From: Exiguobacterium sp. FSL W8-0210
Lineage (GTDB): Bacteria > Bacillota > Bacilli > Exiguobacteriales > Exiguobacteriaceae
NCBI RefSeq assembly: GCF_038006045.1
Contig: NZ_JBBOUK010000001.1
Location: 785,001-849,000, forward strand
Length of the DNA: 64,000 nt
Direction of reading: 5' to 3'
This document shows positions 17,360 through 26,000 of this stretch, piece by piece. A program made the position numbers and the translations under genes. The notes under the pieces were generated by a model. The model was not told the origin of the DNA. It was given only the letters and a program-made list of their open reading frames with translations, and made no database searches. Within the stretch, counting starts at the first letter, position 1. Each line of letters begins with the position of its first letter.

Positions 17360-18701
17360 GTGTTTCTCCTTTGACGAGTGAGTATTGGACCCATTTCCGT
17401 CCGTGCCAACGTTTCATGGCGAAAATGCCACGGAACCATTCGTCAGCAGAGAAGGCAATCCAGATTCCAAGTAATCCAAGACCGAAACCAAGACCAAGTG
17501 TATAACTGAGGACGACCGCGATTCCCCACATCGATAGAATACCGATGGCGACAGGGAAACGAACATCTCCTGCCGATTTAAGAGTTCCCATGAGCACGAT
17601 GTTCATCGCGCGACCTGGTTCAAGAATGACGCTTGCCCAGAGTAGTGGGATACCGATTGCAATGATTTCAGGACTCGATGTGAACACTGATAGAATCGAT
17701 GAACCGAATGAAGCAAGAGCGACAGCTGAGATGAAGCTTGCGAAAACAGCAATCTTCAATGTTTTCACAGCACGTCCATATGCTTGTTCAAATTGTTGCG
17801 CACCAACTTGGCGTGCGACGAGTAATTGCGTTCCTTGAGCGATGGCAAGCGTGAATAGGAAACAAAGCATCGTGATGTTTGATACATAAACACGAGCAGA
17901 CAACGCTGCTTCACCAATTGTTGCGATGAATCCTGTGATGATGAGTTGTGAGAATTGATAGGCGATTCCTTCACCAGCAGATGGGATTCCGATGTTCATG
18001 ATTCGTTTCACATCCTCACGATTGAAATGAATCAAGTCTTTTACTGTAAAACGTAAAGAAAGTTTGCGGTAAACGACAAAGAACAAGACAAGGACAGCGA
18101 TTGTCCGGGCGATGACGATCGACCAAGCGACACCAGCAACACCGAGAACGGGAATGCCGAAGAGTCCAAGAACAGCGATGACGTTACCAAAAGCACTAAC
18201 GAAATTCATGAGTAGCGTGACGTACATAGCATTTTTTGTGAATCCATGACTCCGGAGAATTGCACCCAGTGTCAATGAGATGGCTTCTAAGAAAAGGAAT
18301 AGACCAACGATCTTAATGAACGTTTCGCCATAGACGAGCGTCTCTCCTTCTAACGAGAAAAATCCAAGGAGTTGTCTTCCGAACAACACCACGGTCAGAG
18401 AAACGATGAGACCGGTATACAAGTTAATCGCAAAAGCAGAACGAGCCGTTTGACGAGCGTTTTGCGTCTTTCTTGCACCGAGGTACTGACCAATGATGAT
18501 CGTTGCACCGACCGAGGTGATGTTAAAGAGAATAATGAAGATATTCAAAATTTGATTGGATACACCGACTGCTGCAGCAGCGCTATCTGAGTAATAACTT
18601 AAAATCAACGTTGCAATGATCCCGAGGCTCATATGCAATGCAATCTCGATGAATAATGGCCACGTAATGTGGAATAAGCTTGGTTGCTTGACTGTTTTCA
18701 T
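17319..18701 (-). CDS. MATE-family efflux transporter
   Basis: A 460-residue protein with twelve predicted membrane segments in two homologous halves, of the multidrug and toxic compound extrusion family: proton- or sodium-coupled export of cationic drugs or metabolites. Features include GVSNQILN, IIGQYLGARK in the first half and GEGIAYQFSQL, VARQVGAQQ in the second. The substrate is unknown. It is first in an operon with ybaK and divergent from the enoyl-CoA hydratase gene across 193 bases. Confidence 0.85.
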   Translation of the reverse strand: MKTVKQPSLFHITWPLFIEIALHMSLGIIATLILSYYSDSAAAAVGVSNQILNIFIILFNITSVGATIIIGQYLGARKTQNARQTARSAFAINLYTGLIVSLTVVLFGRQLLGFFSLEGETLVYGETFIKIVGLFLFLEAISLTLGAILRSHGFTKNAMYVTLLMNFVSAFGNVIAVLGLFGIPVLGVAGVAWSIVIARTIAVLVLFFVVYRKLSLRFTVKDLIHFNREDVKRIMNIGIPSAGEGIAYQFSQLIITGFIATIGEAALSARVYVSNITMLCFLFTLAIAQGTQLLVARQVGAQQFEQAYGRAVKTLKIAVFASFISAVALASFGSSILSVFTSSPEIIAIGIPLLWASVILEPGRAMNIVLMGTLKSAGDVRFPVAIGILSMWGIAVVLSYTLGLGFGLGLLGIWIAFSADEWFRGIFAMKRWHGRKWVQYSLVKGETHEQNERREASEAV

Positions 18702-18894
18702 AAATAAATCCCCTTTGTTTCATAAAACGAATAGTGTTTCTTTATCTTTTTGAAACTATACGCCTTCGATTTTCATAATGAAAGAGGGTTTTTTGTCTTT
18801 CATCGAAAAAAAAGAGATTTAAAAGGATTTTCATAAAATATCACGAATACATCATAATGAACAATCATTCATTTTTTAAAGGTAGGGGAATCCG

Positions 18895-19668
18895 ATGAAA
18901 CGAGAGATGCATTATGTCGTCAAGGATCAAATTGCAACGCTAACGCTAGCTCGACCCAAACAACTGAATGCATTAACGTCGAATTTACTAGAGGAATTGG
19001 CAGACGCTCTAGAAGAAGCGAATCAGGATGAAGAAGTACGTGTCATCGTCTTGACTGGTGAAGGACGTGGATTTTGTGCAGGGCAAGATTTGAAAACCGT
19101 CTCGTCTGAGCTCGATCATGGTGAATATCTACAGCAGTATTACCATCCTGTCGTTCGGGCACTCGCTAAATCGAAGAAACCGACGATCGCTGCCATCAAT
19201 GGTGTAGCGGCAGGTGCTGGGTTATCACTAACGCTCGCCTGCGATTTCCGCCTCGTCCACGCTGAAGCGAAATTGTCGCTCGGATTCATCAATATCGGTC
19301 TTGTTCCGGATGCAGGAGCGCCGTATTTCTTACCTCGGCTAATCGGTGCGGCAAAAGCAACGGAGCTTGCGTTACTCGGTGACACGATTTCAGCAGACGA
19401 AGCCGTTTCGCTCAACCTTGCAACACGAAGCATCGAATCAGAGCAATTTGTAGAAGAGGTCACAGCGTTTGCTCGTCAGCTGGCGGATCGTCCGACGAAA
19501 GTAATCGGGTACATCAAGCAGCTGCAAGCAGCGAGTTACGAAAATAACTTAGAAGAGATGCTTACTCAAGAAATCATCTATCAGTCACGTGCTGGAAAAA
19601 CGGAAGACCATCGTCATGCTGTTGAATCCTTCATCGAAAAAAAACGCCCTGTTTTTGTCGGACGATGA
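18895..19668 (+). CDS. Enoyl-CoA hydratase/isomerase family protein
   Basis: A 257-residue crotonase-fold enzyme acting on acyl-CoA. The oxyanion-hole segments are seen as GRGFCAGQDLK and AAINGVAAGAGLSLTLACD; the C-terminal SFIEKKRPVFVG resembles PaaG-type isomerases, but the genes around it are not phenylacetate genes, so the substrate is open. The ATG is preceded by GGTAGGGG. It appears monocistronic, with a convergent terminator shared with the antiporter. Confidence 0.82.
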   Translation: MKREMHYVVKDQIATLTLARPKQLNALTSNLLEELADALEEANQDEEVRVIVLTGEGRGFCAGQDLKTVSSELDHGEYLQQYYHPVVRALAKSKKPTIAAINGVAAGAGLSLTLACDFRLVHAEAKLSLGFINIGLVPDAGAPYFLPRLIGAAKATELALLGDTISADEAVSLNLATRSIESEQFVEEVTAFARQLADRPTKVIGYIKQLQAASYENNLEEMLTQEIIYQSRAGKTEDHRHAVESFIEKKRPVFVGR

Positions 19669-19689
19669 ATCGAAGAACATATATAGAAG

Positions 19690-19727
19690 AAAGACGTCGG
19701 AAACGCACGATGCGCCGACGTCTTTTT
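19690..19727. terminator. Bidirectional terminator between hydratase and antiporter genes
   Basis: AAAGACGTCGG (19690-19700) pairs with CCGACGTCTTT (19715-19725), with T or A tracts on both sides. It overlaps the antiporter stop codon. Confidence 0.85.
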
Positions 19728-20877
19728 AATTCAATTTCTTTTTGATTTTTCGTGCGGTCGCATGTGTGCGATTCGTCAATCCTGTAGAGATTCGGAATAA
19801 TAGAATTCCAAGAAAAGCAGAAACAAAAATGTATATCCCGGTCAACGTCACGAATGCGCCACTAGCGAGCGTGATGAAGAGAATCGAAAATTCACCACGT
19901 GGACCAAGACAGAATCCTGATTCGATCGCATGATAATTCGATAGACCGAACGATTTTCCGCCGAGATAACCGACTAAGAATTTAGAGGCGACTCCCCAAA
20001 TGACAAGAGCGAAGAAAAATAGATCAATCGGTAATCCGTCAGTCAACTCGAATGACATGCCGAACGTGATAAAGAACAATGGTAATAATAAGTCTTGGAA
20101 CGGCGTGACTAGTCGTCTAAGATAACGCGTCTCATCCAGTTCGGTTAACAGAATACCGATGATAAAGGCGCCAAGTACTTCTGACAAGCCGAATAAAATA
20201 CCGACACCGGAAAATAACAAGATTAACCCGATGATTCCGATGCCGGCATCAGGATGACGGTAGAGTGAATCGACGAGACGTTTCCGTCTTCTGATGAACA
20301 ACGTCATGATGATTAAAGCAATGAAGAAGAAGGCGAACCCGAGAAAGATGATACTAATTTTTGCTACCGAGAACGTCTCAGTCCCTAAAACGAACGGTGC
20401 CGTCGTCAGTAGGATCGGTGCCATCAAATCTTCGAAGACGAGCAGGGACAGCACGAAGCGATTCACATCCTGATGTTTATCCGGTTCCCGATCGAGCAGT
20501 CGAGCTGAAATCGAAGAACTCGTCGCGTACAAGACACAGCCGATCAAAAACGATTCGGCGATGGAAAAACCGAACGATAAAGTCAACAGGATTGTTCCAC
20601 CAAACGAAAGTAGAATATCGATGACTCCTGCTTTCCAAATGGAACGGAGCTGAATCAGCAAGTCCGCCACTGAAAATTTTAGACCGAGTAAAAAGAACAG
20701 GACGATGATGCCCGCTTCTCCTCCGAGTTTCAGCTCTTCGGGAGGATCGTAATAAAATCCAAGGACGATTCCAATCAAGATGAATGCCAGAATACTCGGG
20801 ACGTGGAATCGTTCACTCAAGTAACTGATCGTAAACAAGCCGATGAGGATGAGACCGGCGTAAAAGAAAATTTCCAT
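19726..20877 (-). CDS. CPA2-family monovalent cation/proton antiporter
   Basis: A 383-residue membrane protein of the KefB/Na+-H+ exchanger family with eleven to twelve segments. Typical motifs are FILIGIVLGF, LFFLLGLKFS, the unwound-helix region ATSSSISARLL and CLGPRGEFSIL. It ends right after the transport domain with no RCK (TrkA-N) domain, so any nucleotide gating would need a separate subunit, as in the KhtSTU system of Bacillus; none is adjacent. K+ or Na+ as substrate cannot be decided. ATG with AGGAGG upstream. Confidence 0.82.
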   Translation of the reverse strand: MEIFFYAGLILIGLFTISYLSERFHVPSILAFILIGIVLGFYYDPPEELKLGGEAGIIVLFFLLGLKFSVADLLIQLRSIWKAGVIDILLSFGGTILLTLSFGFSIAESFLIGCVLYATSSSISARLLDREPDKHQDVNRFVLSLLVFEDLMAPILLTTAPFVLGTETFSVAKISIIFLGFAFFFIALIIMTLFIRRRKRLVDSLYRHPDAGIGIIGLILLFSGVGILFGLSEVLGAFIIGILLTELDETRYLRRLVTPFQDLLLPLFFITFGMSFELTDGLPIDLFFFALVIWGVASKFLVGYLGGKSFGLSNYHAIESGFCLGPRGEFSILFITLASGAFVTLTGIYIFVSAFLGILLFRISTGLTNRTHATARKIKKKLN

Positions 20878-20960
20878 GGAGGATGTCCTCCTTTCTGTAC
20901 TCTATACCCTAATTCGATGGCATTCATTAACTTGTTTCTATCCTGGAGAACGGATACAGA

Positions 20961-21011
20961 AAAAAGCCTGTACACAAAACTTCTTTTTTAGAAGGTGAGT
21001 GTACAGGCTTT
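20961..21011 (-). terminator. Terminator of the intracellular maltodextrin hydrolase gene
   Basis: A perfect 13-bp stem (AAAGCCTGTACAC at 20963-20975 with 20999-21011) has an A/T-rich loop and is followed on - by T residues. Confidence 0.85.
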
Positions 21012-21017
21012 AGATAG

Positions 21018-22805
21018 TTATAAGACTTGAACGATCGTTCCAGAATACGCAGGGAGAGAAACGTCAAGTGTCTGCTGGTGCGTGTTCGTCAATAAATCAA
21101 GCCCTCGACCAGCTTGTGGAGCGGTCAATGAAACAGGAACATCTGAATTGTTGAAGTAGATATAATACAATCCTTCCGGGCTCATGCGACGCATGATGAT
21201 CGTATTCGTCTCATCATTCGCATGAACGAAAGAGATATGCCCTTTGTTCGCGAGTGTCTTATGCTGCTTTCGAAGCTGTAACAAGTGTCGTGTATAGGCG
21301 AATAACTCCTGATCCTGCTCTTCAGGATCCCACGGCATACATTTTCGGCAGCCTGGATCTTGATCGCCATCGAGACCGATCTCATCACCATAATAGATGA
21401 CGGGACTACCTGAGAACGTCAACATCGATAACAAGAGAAGACGAAGCTTCTGTTTGTTATTCCCAGCACGCGTCAACGCACGCGGTGTATCGTGTGATCC
21501 GATCAAATTAAAGGTCACTTCATTGACATTCATCGTGTTTGAGAACAACACATGCGACATATCGTTCGCATACGAGCTTGCTTTAGTCTTATCTAAGGCA
21601 AAGAAGTTCAAAGCGGCATTCGTAAATGGATAGTTCATGACGGCATCAAACTGGTCACCGAGCAACCATTCCTGTGAGTCATGCCAAATTTCACCAAGGA
21701 TATACGTGTCAGGGTTGACTTCCTTGACGACTTGACGGAAATCACGCCAAAATGCGTGATCGACCTCGTTGGCGACGTCGAGTCGCCAGCCATCGATTCC
21801 GAATTCTTCGACCCAGTAGCGGGCGACATGGAGTAAGTATGACTTTACTTCATCGTTCTCGGTGTTGAATTTCGGCATTTCAGGTACGAAAGCAAACGTA
21901 TCGTAGTTCGGCAATGGTTCTGTCACGAGCGGGAAATCACGCAGATGGAACCATTCTTTATAGGTTGAATGACTACCATGTTCACGGATGTCAGCGAATG
22001 CTTTATGGTGGAAGCCGGCATGATTGAAAACGGCATCTAACATGATGCGAATCCCGTGTGCGTGTAACAGATCGACCATTTCTTTGAACTTTTCTTTTGT
22101 GCCAAACTGTGGATCAATTTCTAAGTAATCGATCGTATCGTATTTATGGTTCGATTTTGCTAAGAAGATCGGACAGAAGTAAATACCAGTGATGCCGAGT
22201 TCAACAAGGTAGTCAATATGATCGATGACACCTTGGAAATCTCCACCGAAGAGATTCGTCGTTGTCGGTGCCGTACTATTCCATGGAAGTGTACCAGCCG
22301 GATCGTTCGTCGCATCGCCATTTGCAAAGCGATCTGGGAAGATTTGATACCAAACTGTATCCTGGACCCAATCCGGTGCAGTGAATACGTCGACTGCATT
22401 AAGGAAAGGAACACAGAAATAGTAGCCTGTATCATCGAGCGGTTTTTCATCGAACCATCCACGCTCTGTAAAGACTTGGCTTGTTGCACTGTCATGGAGA
22501 CGGAAACCATATCGTAGACGACGGAAGGGTGGAACGACATCGATGAACCAATAATCATATAGTTCATCTGATCCACTTCGCTTCATCGGTGTTTCGAATG
22601 TATTCCAGTAGTTGGATTTTGAGGGATCGAAGTTCCAATCGGCAGCATCTGGGTTTTCGGTATGCCAATCATATGGGTCGCCCCAAATCAAATCGACGTG
22701 ATCAACGTCATTTTTTTTCGTTTGTAAACGGATGTGGATTGTTCGCTCATCATATTTATAGACGAACGGAGACATCGCGCGGTGAAACACAGCTTCTTTG
22801 AACAT
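21018..22805 (-). CDS. GH13 cyclomaltodextrinase/neopullulanase-type hydrolase, cytoplasmic
   Basis: A 595-residue alpha-amylase-family enzyme with no signal peptide, so it acts inside the cell on imported maltodextrins. An N-terminal CBM34-like beta domain (about 1-120), typical of maltogenic amylases and neopullulanases, precedes the barrel. Catalytic blocks: nucleophile Asp in DGWRLDVANE, acid Glu in YILGEIWHDS, third Asp in LIGSHDTPRAL, plus DAVFNHAG. The start is the ATG with AAGGAG 8 bases upstream. It is transcribed away from malE; its promoter carries a cre in the spacer and a regulator operator downstream. Confidence 0.88.
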   Translation of the reverse strand: MFKEAVFHRAMSPFVYKYDERTIHIRLQTKKNDVDHVDLIWGDPYDWHTENPDAADWNFDPSKSNYWNTFETPMKRSGSDELYDYWFIDVVPPFRRLRYGFRLHDSATSQVFTERGWFDEKPLDDTGYYFCVPFLNAVDVFTAPDWVQDTVWYQIFPDRFANGDATNDPAGTLPWNSTAPTTTNLFGGDFQGVIDHIDYLVELGITGIYFCPIFLAKSNHKYDTIDYLEIDPQFGTKEKFKEMVDLLHAHGIRIMLDAVFNHAGFHHKAFADIREHGSHSTYKEWFHLRDFPLVTEPLPNYDTFAFVPEMPKFNTENDEVKSYLLHVARYWVEEFGIDGWRLDVANEVDHAFWRDFRQVVKEVNPDTYILGEIWHDSQEWLLGDQFDAVMNYPFTNAALNFFALDKTKASSYANDMSHVLFSNTMNVNEVTFNLIGSHDTPRALTRAGNNKQKLRLLLLSMLTFSGSPVIYYGDEIGLDGDQDPGCRKCMPWDPEEQDQELFAYTRHLLQLRKQHKTLANKGHISFVHANDETNTIIMRRMSPEGLYYIYFNNSDVPVSLTAPQAGRGLDLLTNTHQQTLDVSLPAYSGTIVQVL

Positions 22806-22822
22806 GGCAGTCACTCCTTAAC

Positions 22823-22834
22823 GCAATCGCTTGC
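22823..22834. promoter_or_regulatory. Operator 1 (GCAA-N4-TTGC) after the hydrolase start site
   Basis: GCAATCGCTTGC lies about 20-31 bases downstream of the inferred transcription start of the hydrolase gene, a position suited to repression by the LacI-type regulator. Confidence 0.6.
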
Positions 22835-22860
22835 ATCATATTGATTATGTCTTCGACCTA

Positions 22861-22889
22861 AGAATAGTAAAGCGCTTTCTTAAAGTCAA
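22861..22889 (-). promoter_or_regulatory. Promoter of the hydrolase gene with a cre in its spacer
   Basis: On -: TTGACT (22889-22884), a 17-base spacer and TATTCT (22866-22861). The spacer contains a near-consensus CcpA site, GTAAAGCGCTTTCT on + at 22867-22880 (12 of 14 to the usual cre pattern), so catabolite repression by blocking polymerase is expected. Confidence 0.7.
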
Positions 22890-22933
22890 TTGCAATCCCG
22901 TGAAATCAAGGATTCCTGATAAAAGTCGAGAGT

Positions 22934-22955
22934 ATGATGCAATCGTTTGCATCAT
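22934..22955. promoter_or_regulatory. Operator 2, 22-bp palindrome in the divergent region
   Basis: Arms ATGATGCAA (22934-22942) and TTGCATCAT (22947-22955) are exact complements around TCGT. This is the most symmetric of the maltose operators and lies between the two divergent promoters. Confidence 0.65.
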
Positions 22956-22974
22956 GTTGTGCAAACGATAAAAA

Positions 22975-22988
22975 TGAAAACGTTTTCT
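22975..22988. promoter_or_regulatory. Catabolite-responsive element (cre)
   Basis: TGAAAACGTTTTCT matches every position of the cre pattern TGWAARCGYTWNCW. It is about 95 bases upstream of the malE -35 box and 90 upstream of the hydrolase promoter. Confidence 0.65.
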
Positions 22989-23082
22989 TTTTTATGTACT
23001 TATTCTCTACAGCATTTGATTCAAATAATGAAATCAAAAATAAAAAGTTTTGAAATGTAAGAAAATAATTGAATAAAAGGAC

Positions 23083-23110
23083 TTGTCAAAAGGATTTTAG
23101 ATTGTATAAT
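23083..23110 (+). promoter_or_regulatory. Promoter of the malE operon
   Basis: TTGTCA (23083-23088), 16-base spacer, perfect TATAAT (23105-23110). It leaves a leader of about 140 bases that carries two further operator-like sites. Confidence 0.78.
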
Positions 23111-23126
23111 AAAAATGTAAAGGTGA

Positions 23127-23140
23127 TGCAAACGTTTTCA
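23127..23140. promoter_or_regulatory. Combined cre/maltose operator just after the malE start site
   Basis: TGCAAACGTTTTCA fits the cre pattern at 13 of 14 positions and carries the GCAAACG half of the maltose operator. It spans about +10 to +23. Confidence 0.55.
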
Positions 23141-23192
23141 TAAAACGCTTACAAACACTCGGTTGTTATCATGAGAAAATGGTTGTGCCTTT

Positions 23193-23209
23193 ATGCAAAC
23201 GTTGTGCAT
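23193..23209. promoter_or_regulatory. Operator-like site in the malE leader
   Basis: ATGCA and TGCAT arms flank AACGTTG (GCAAACGTTGTGC), with one base more between arms than the other sites. Weak candidate. Confidence 0.4.
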
Positions 23210-23254
23210 TAAAACTTATCATTCATAAGTTAACTTGGGGAGGAAATTTCAATC

Positions 23255-24517
23255 ATGGAAATGAAAAAATTCGTAGCAGGTCTTTCTGTATCTGTCATGG
23301 CAATCGGTGCTCTTGCAGCATGTGGCGGTGGATCAGACTCTGATTCATCATCTTCAGAATCAGGTAGTAAAAAACCAAGCAAGATCGTCATCTGGGAAGA
23401 CACTGACAAAGCTGAAACAACTAAAGCGGCAGCTAAAGCATTCGAAGAAAAAGAAGGCGTCAAAGTTGAAGTCAAAGAAGTCAAGATGACGGATCAGCAG
23501 AAAAAAGTAGCACTTGATGGACCAGCAGGTAAAGGACCAGACATCATGCTTCTTCCTCACGATCAAATCGGTACAGTTGTTGACCAAGGTTTGATCGCGG
23601 AACTCAAAGACGGCGAAAAAGCACTTGAGCCATTCATCGATACAGCGAAATCGGCAGTAACGTTTGATGGTAAAGTCTACGGATATCCAAAAGCAGTTGA
23701 AACACCAATCCTCCTTTTCAATAAAGATGAATTAAAAGAAGCGCCAACTTCAATGGATGACCTATACAAGCTTTCTACTGAAAAGAAAAAAGACGGTCAG
23801 TACGGTTTCCTCGCACTTTGGGATAACTTCTACTTCGCACACGGTCCAATCGGTGGCTACGGTGGTTATGTCTTCAAAGATAACGGTGGCAAATTGGATC
23901 CGGCAGATATCGGCTTGAACAATAAAGGTGCCGTCGAAGGTATGGATTACATTGGAAAATGGTACAAAGAAGGTCTCTTCCCGAAAGGTCTCATCGGTGG
24001 TGGCGGTGCTCAAGCGATGGATCAACTCTTCGGTGATAAAAAAGCAGCAGCTGTCATGAACGGTCCTTGGGCTGTTGCAGGATATAAAGAAAAAGGCATC
24101 AATCTTGGAGCGTCTGAACTTCCGAAACTTCCAAACGGTGAGCCAATCAAAACATTCGTTGGTGTAAAAACGTACGCGATTTCAGCATACTCGGAAAATG
24201 CAGAGTGGGCTGAGAAGTTCTTGGCATCACTCACTGGTGAAGAAAACGCTAAGACAATGTTCGAAAAATACAACGAGATCCCACCAGTCACTGCACTTCA
24301 AGAAGATGCAGCAATCAAGGACAACGAAGTCGCAGCAGCAGTGTTCGCACAAGCGAAAAACGGTGTACCAATGCCAAACATCGCTGAGATGGGTCAAGTT
24401 TGGGAACCAATGGCAGCAGCACTTCAGCTTGTTGCAACAAACAAACAAGACGCGCAAAAATCAGCTGATGACGCTGTCAAACAAATCAAGCAACAAATTG
24501 AAGCTAACAATCAATAA
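23255..24517 (+). CDS. malE: Maltodextrin ABC transporter substrate-binding lipoprotein
   Basis: A 420-residue solute-binding protein of the MalE/MdxE family. It has a lipoprotein signal peptide with lipobox LAAC (Cys at about 23), a Ser/Asp-rich linker, then the binding domain starting KIVIWEDTDKAE with the typical GKGPDIMLLPHDQIG and VMNGPWAVAGYK segments. It is tethered outside the membrane and delivers maltodextrins to MalF-MalG. GGGGAGG lies upstream of the ATG. Codon use is strongly biased, as for a highly expressed gene. A hairpin separates it from malF. Confidence 0.92.
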   Translation: MEMKKFVAGLSVSVMAIGALAACGGGSDSDSSSSESGSKKPSKIVIWEDTDKAETTKAAAKAFEEKEGVKVEVKEVKMTDQQKKVALDGPAGKGPDIMLLPHDQIGTVVDQGLIAELKDGEKALEPFIDTAKSAVTFDGKVYGYPKAVETPILLFNKDELKEAPTSMDDLYKLSTEKKKDGQYGFLALWDNFYFAHGPIGGYGGYVFKDNGGKLDPADIGLNNKGAVEGMDYIGKWYKEGLFPKGLIGGGGAQAMDQLFGDKKAAAVMNGPWAVAGYKEKGINLGASELPKLPNGEPIKTFVGVKTYAISAYSENAEWAEKFLASLTGEENAKTMFEKYNEIPPVTALQEDAAIKDNEVAAAVFAQAKNGVPMPNIAEMGQVWEPMAAALQLVATNKQDAQKSADDAVKQIKQQIEANNQ

Positions 24518-24551
24518 GCGTAAGTGGAACGCATGAATCCATGACAAAGAG

Positions 24552-24590
24552 ATAAAGAGAGGGGGATCTTGGATTCCCCCTCATCTTTAT
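24552..24590 (+). terminator. Intercistronic hairpin between malE and malF
   Basis: Arms 24552-24566 and 24575-24590 pair over 15 bp (ATAAAGA plus GAGGGGGA against TCCCCCTC and TCTTTAT) with one bulged A. There is no T run, so it more likely protects the malE 3' end or attenuates read-through than fully terminates. Confidence 0.7.
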
Positions 24591-24643
24591 GGTTGGAAGA
24601 GAAGCCTGAGGTCAGACATGACCTTTGGAAAGGAGAACGGACG

Positions 24644-25999
24644 ATGGCTGCGATTGCAACACCACACCCGACGAATCCAACGCCTGAAAAAAAGACGAAC
24701 CACCGCACGATTGCGGCGCTGATGTCAATCATTCCAGGAGTAGGACAACTATACAATAAACAGTTCCTTAAAGGCGCGACGTTTTTCGTCGTCGTACTAT
24801 CATATTTTCTCGTCAACTTTGAACTGTTCTTCAAAGGAGCCGGAAATGGTCCTGGCGATCGCGGAGCGATCTGGGGCTTGATTACACTCGGTGAGGTACC
24901 AGGCGTAAGAGGGGATCACTCGATCTTCCTGATGGTCGAGGGCATCATTGCCTTGATTTTACTTATCTTTGGTATAGCCATTTACGTCTGGAACTTTATC
25001 GATGCGTATCGAATCGGTAAGTTACGTGACATGAACCTCGAAGTACCTTCCTTGAAGATGCAACTACGGAACTTCCGCGATAACGGGTTCCCGTACGCGA
25101 TGTTGATTCCTTCATTAGTGCTTTTAGTGTTCACGGTCGTCTTACCATTGATCTTTACTTTCTTGATTGCCTTTACAAACTATAAGTTCAACAACTCGCC
25201 TCCAGCGAAATTAGTCGACTGGATTGGGATTCAAAACTTCTTGAATATCTTCACGGTCGATATTTTCCGCGATACGTTCGTCAGCGTTCTCGGCTGGACG
25301 CTTGTCTGGACCGTCGCTTCAACGACAGGAGTCATCGCGATCGGTATCGGTCTCGCAGTCTTACTGAACCAAAAAGGACTCAAAGGAAAACGATTCTTCC
25401 GTTCCATCTTGATCCTGTCATGGGCAGTACCAGCTTTCATTACAATCTTGATCTTCCGCTCGATGTTTAATGAAACATTCGGTGTTTTCAATACGACGTT
25501 ACTACCAGCAATTGGTCTTAATAATGGTATCGAGTGGATGACAGATCCAACGTATACGAAGCTTGCCTTAATCGGGATCCAGTGGTGGTTAGGTTTCCCG
25601 TACATCATGACGCTGACGACAGGGATCTTGCAGTCGATTCCAGAGGATCTCTATGAAGCAGCAACAATCGACGGAGCAACTTCTGGCGAGAAATTCCGTT
25701 TGATCACATTGCCGATGATTCTTTTCGCAACAGCACCGATCTTGATCACACAGTATACGTTTAACTTCAATAACTTTAATATCATCTATCTATTCAACAA
25801 TGGTGGACCGGCAGTACCAGGTCAATCAGCTGGTGGAACGGATATCTTGATTTCGTGGATTTACAAATTGTCGCTTGGCTCGAACCCGCAGTATGGATTC
25901 GCAGCAGCGATCACGCTTGTGTTGTCGTTCTTCATCATGACGATTGCCGTCATTCAGTTCAAGCGTTCAAAATCATTCAAAGATGAGGATATGATCTAA
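24644..25999 (+). CDS. malF: Maltodextrin ABC transporter permease MalF
   Basis: A 451-residue inner-membrane permease. An N-terminal extension with segments around ALMSIIPGVGQLYNKQFLKG precedes the usual MalF core with about six segments and the EAA loop YEAATIDGATSGEKFRLITLPMI, where the ATPase docks. The start is the ATG with AAGGAG 9 bases upstream. It forms the pore with MalG. No ATPase gene is present in the cluster, so a shared MsmX-type ATPase encoded elsewhere is expected. Confidence 0.92.
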   Translation: MAAIATPHPTNPTPEKKTNHRTIAALMSIIPGVGQLYNKQFLKGATFFVVVLSYFLVNFELFFKGAGNGPGDRGAIWGLITLGEVPGVRGDHSIFLMVEGIIALILLIFGIAIYVWNFIDAYRIGKLRDMNLEVPSLKMQLRNFRDNGFPYAMLIPSLVLLVFTVVLPLIFTFLIAFTNYKFNNSPPAKLVDWIGIQNFLNIFTVDIFRDTFVSVLGWTLVWTVASTTGVIAIGIGLAVLLNQKGLKGKRFFRSILILSWAVPAFITILIFRSMFNETFGVFNTTLLPAIGLNNGIEWMTDPTYTKLALIGIQWWLGFPYIMTLTTGILQSIPEDLYEAATIDGATSGEKFRLITLPMILFATAPILITQYTFNFNNFNIIYLFNNGGPAVPGQSAGGTDILISWIYKLSLGSNPQYGFAAAITLVLSFFIMTIAVIQFKRSKSFKDEDMI

Positions 26000-26000
26000 T

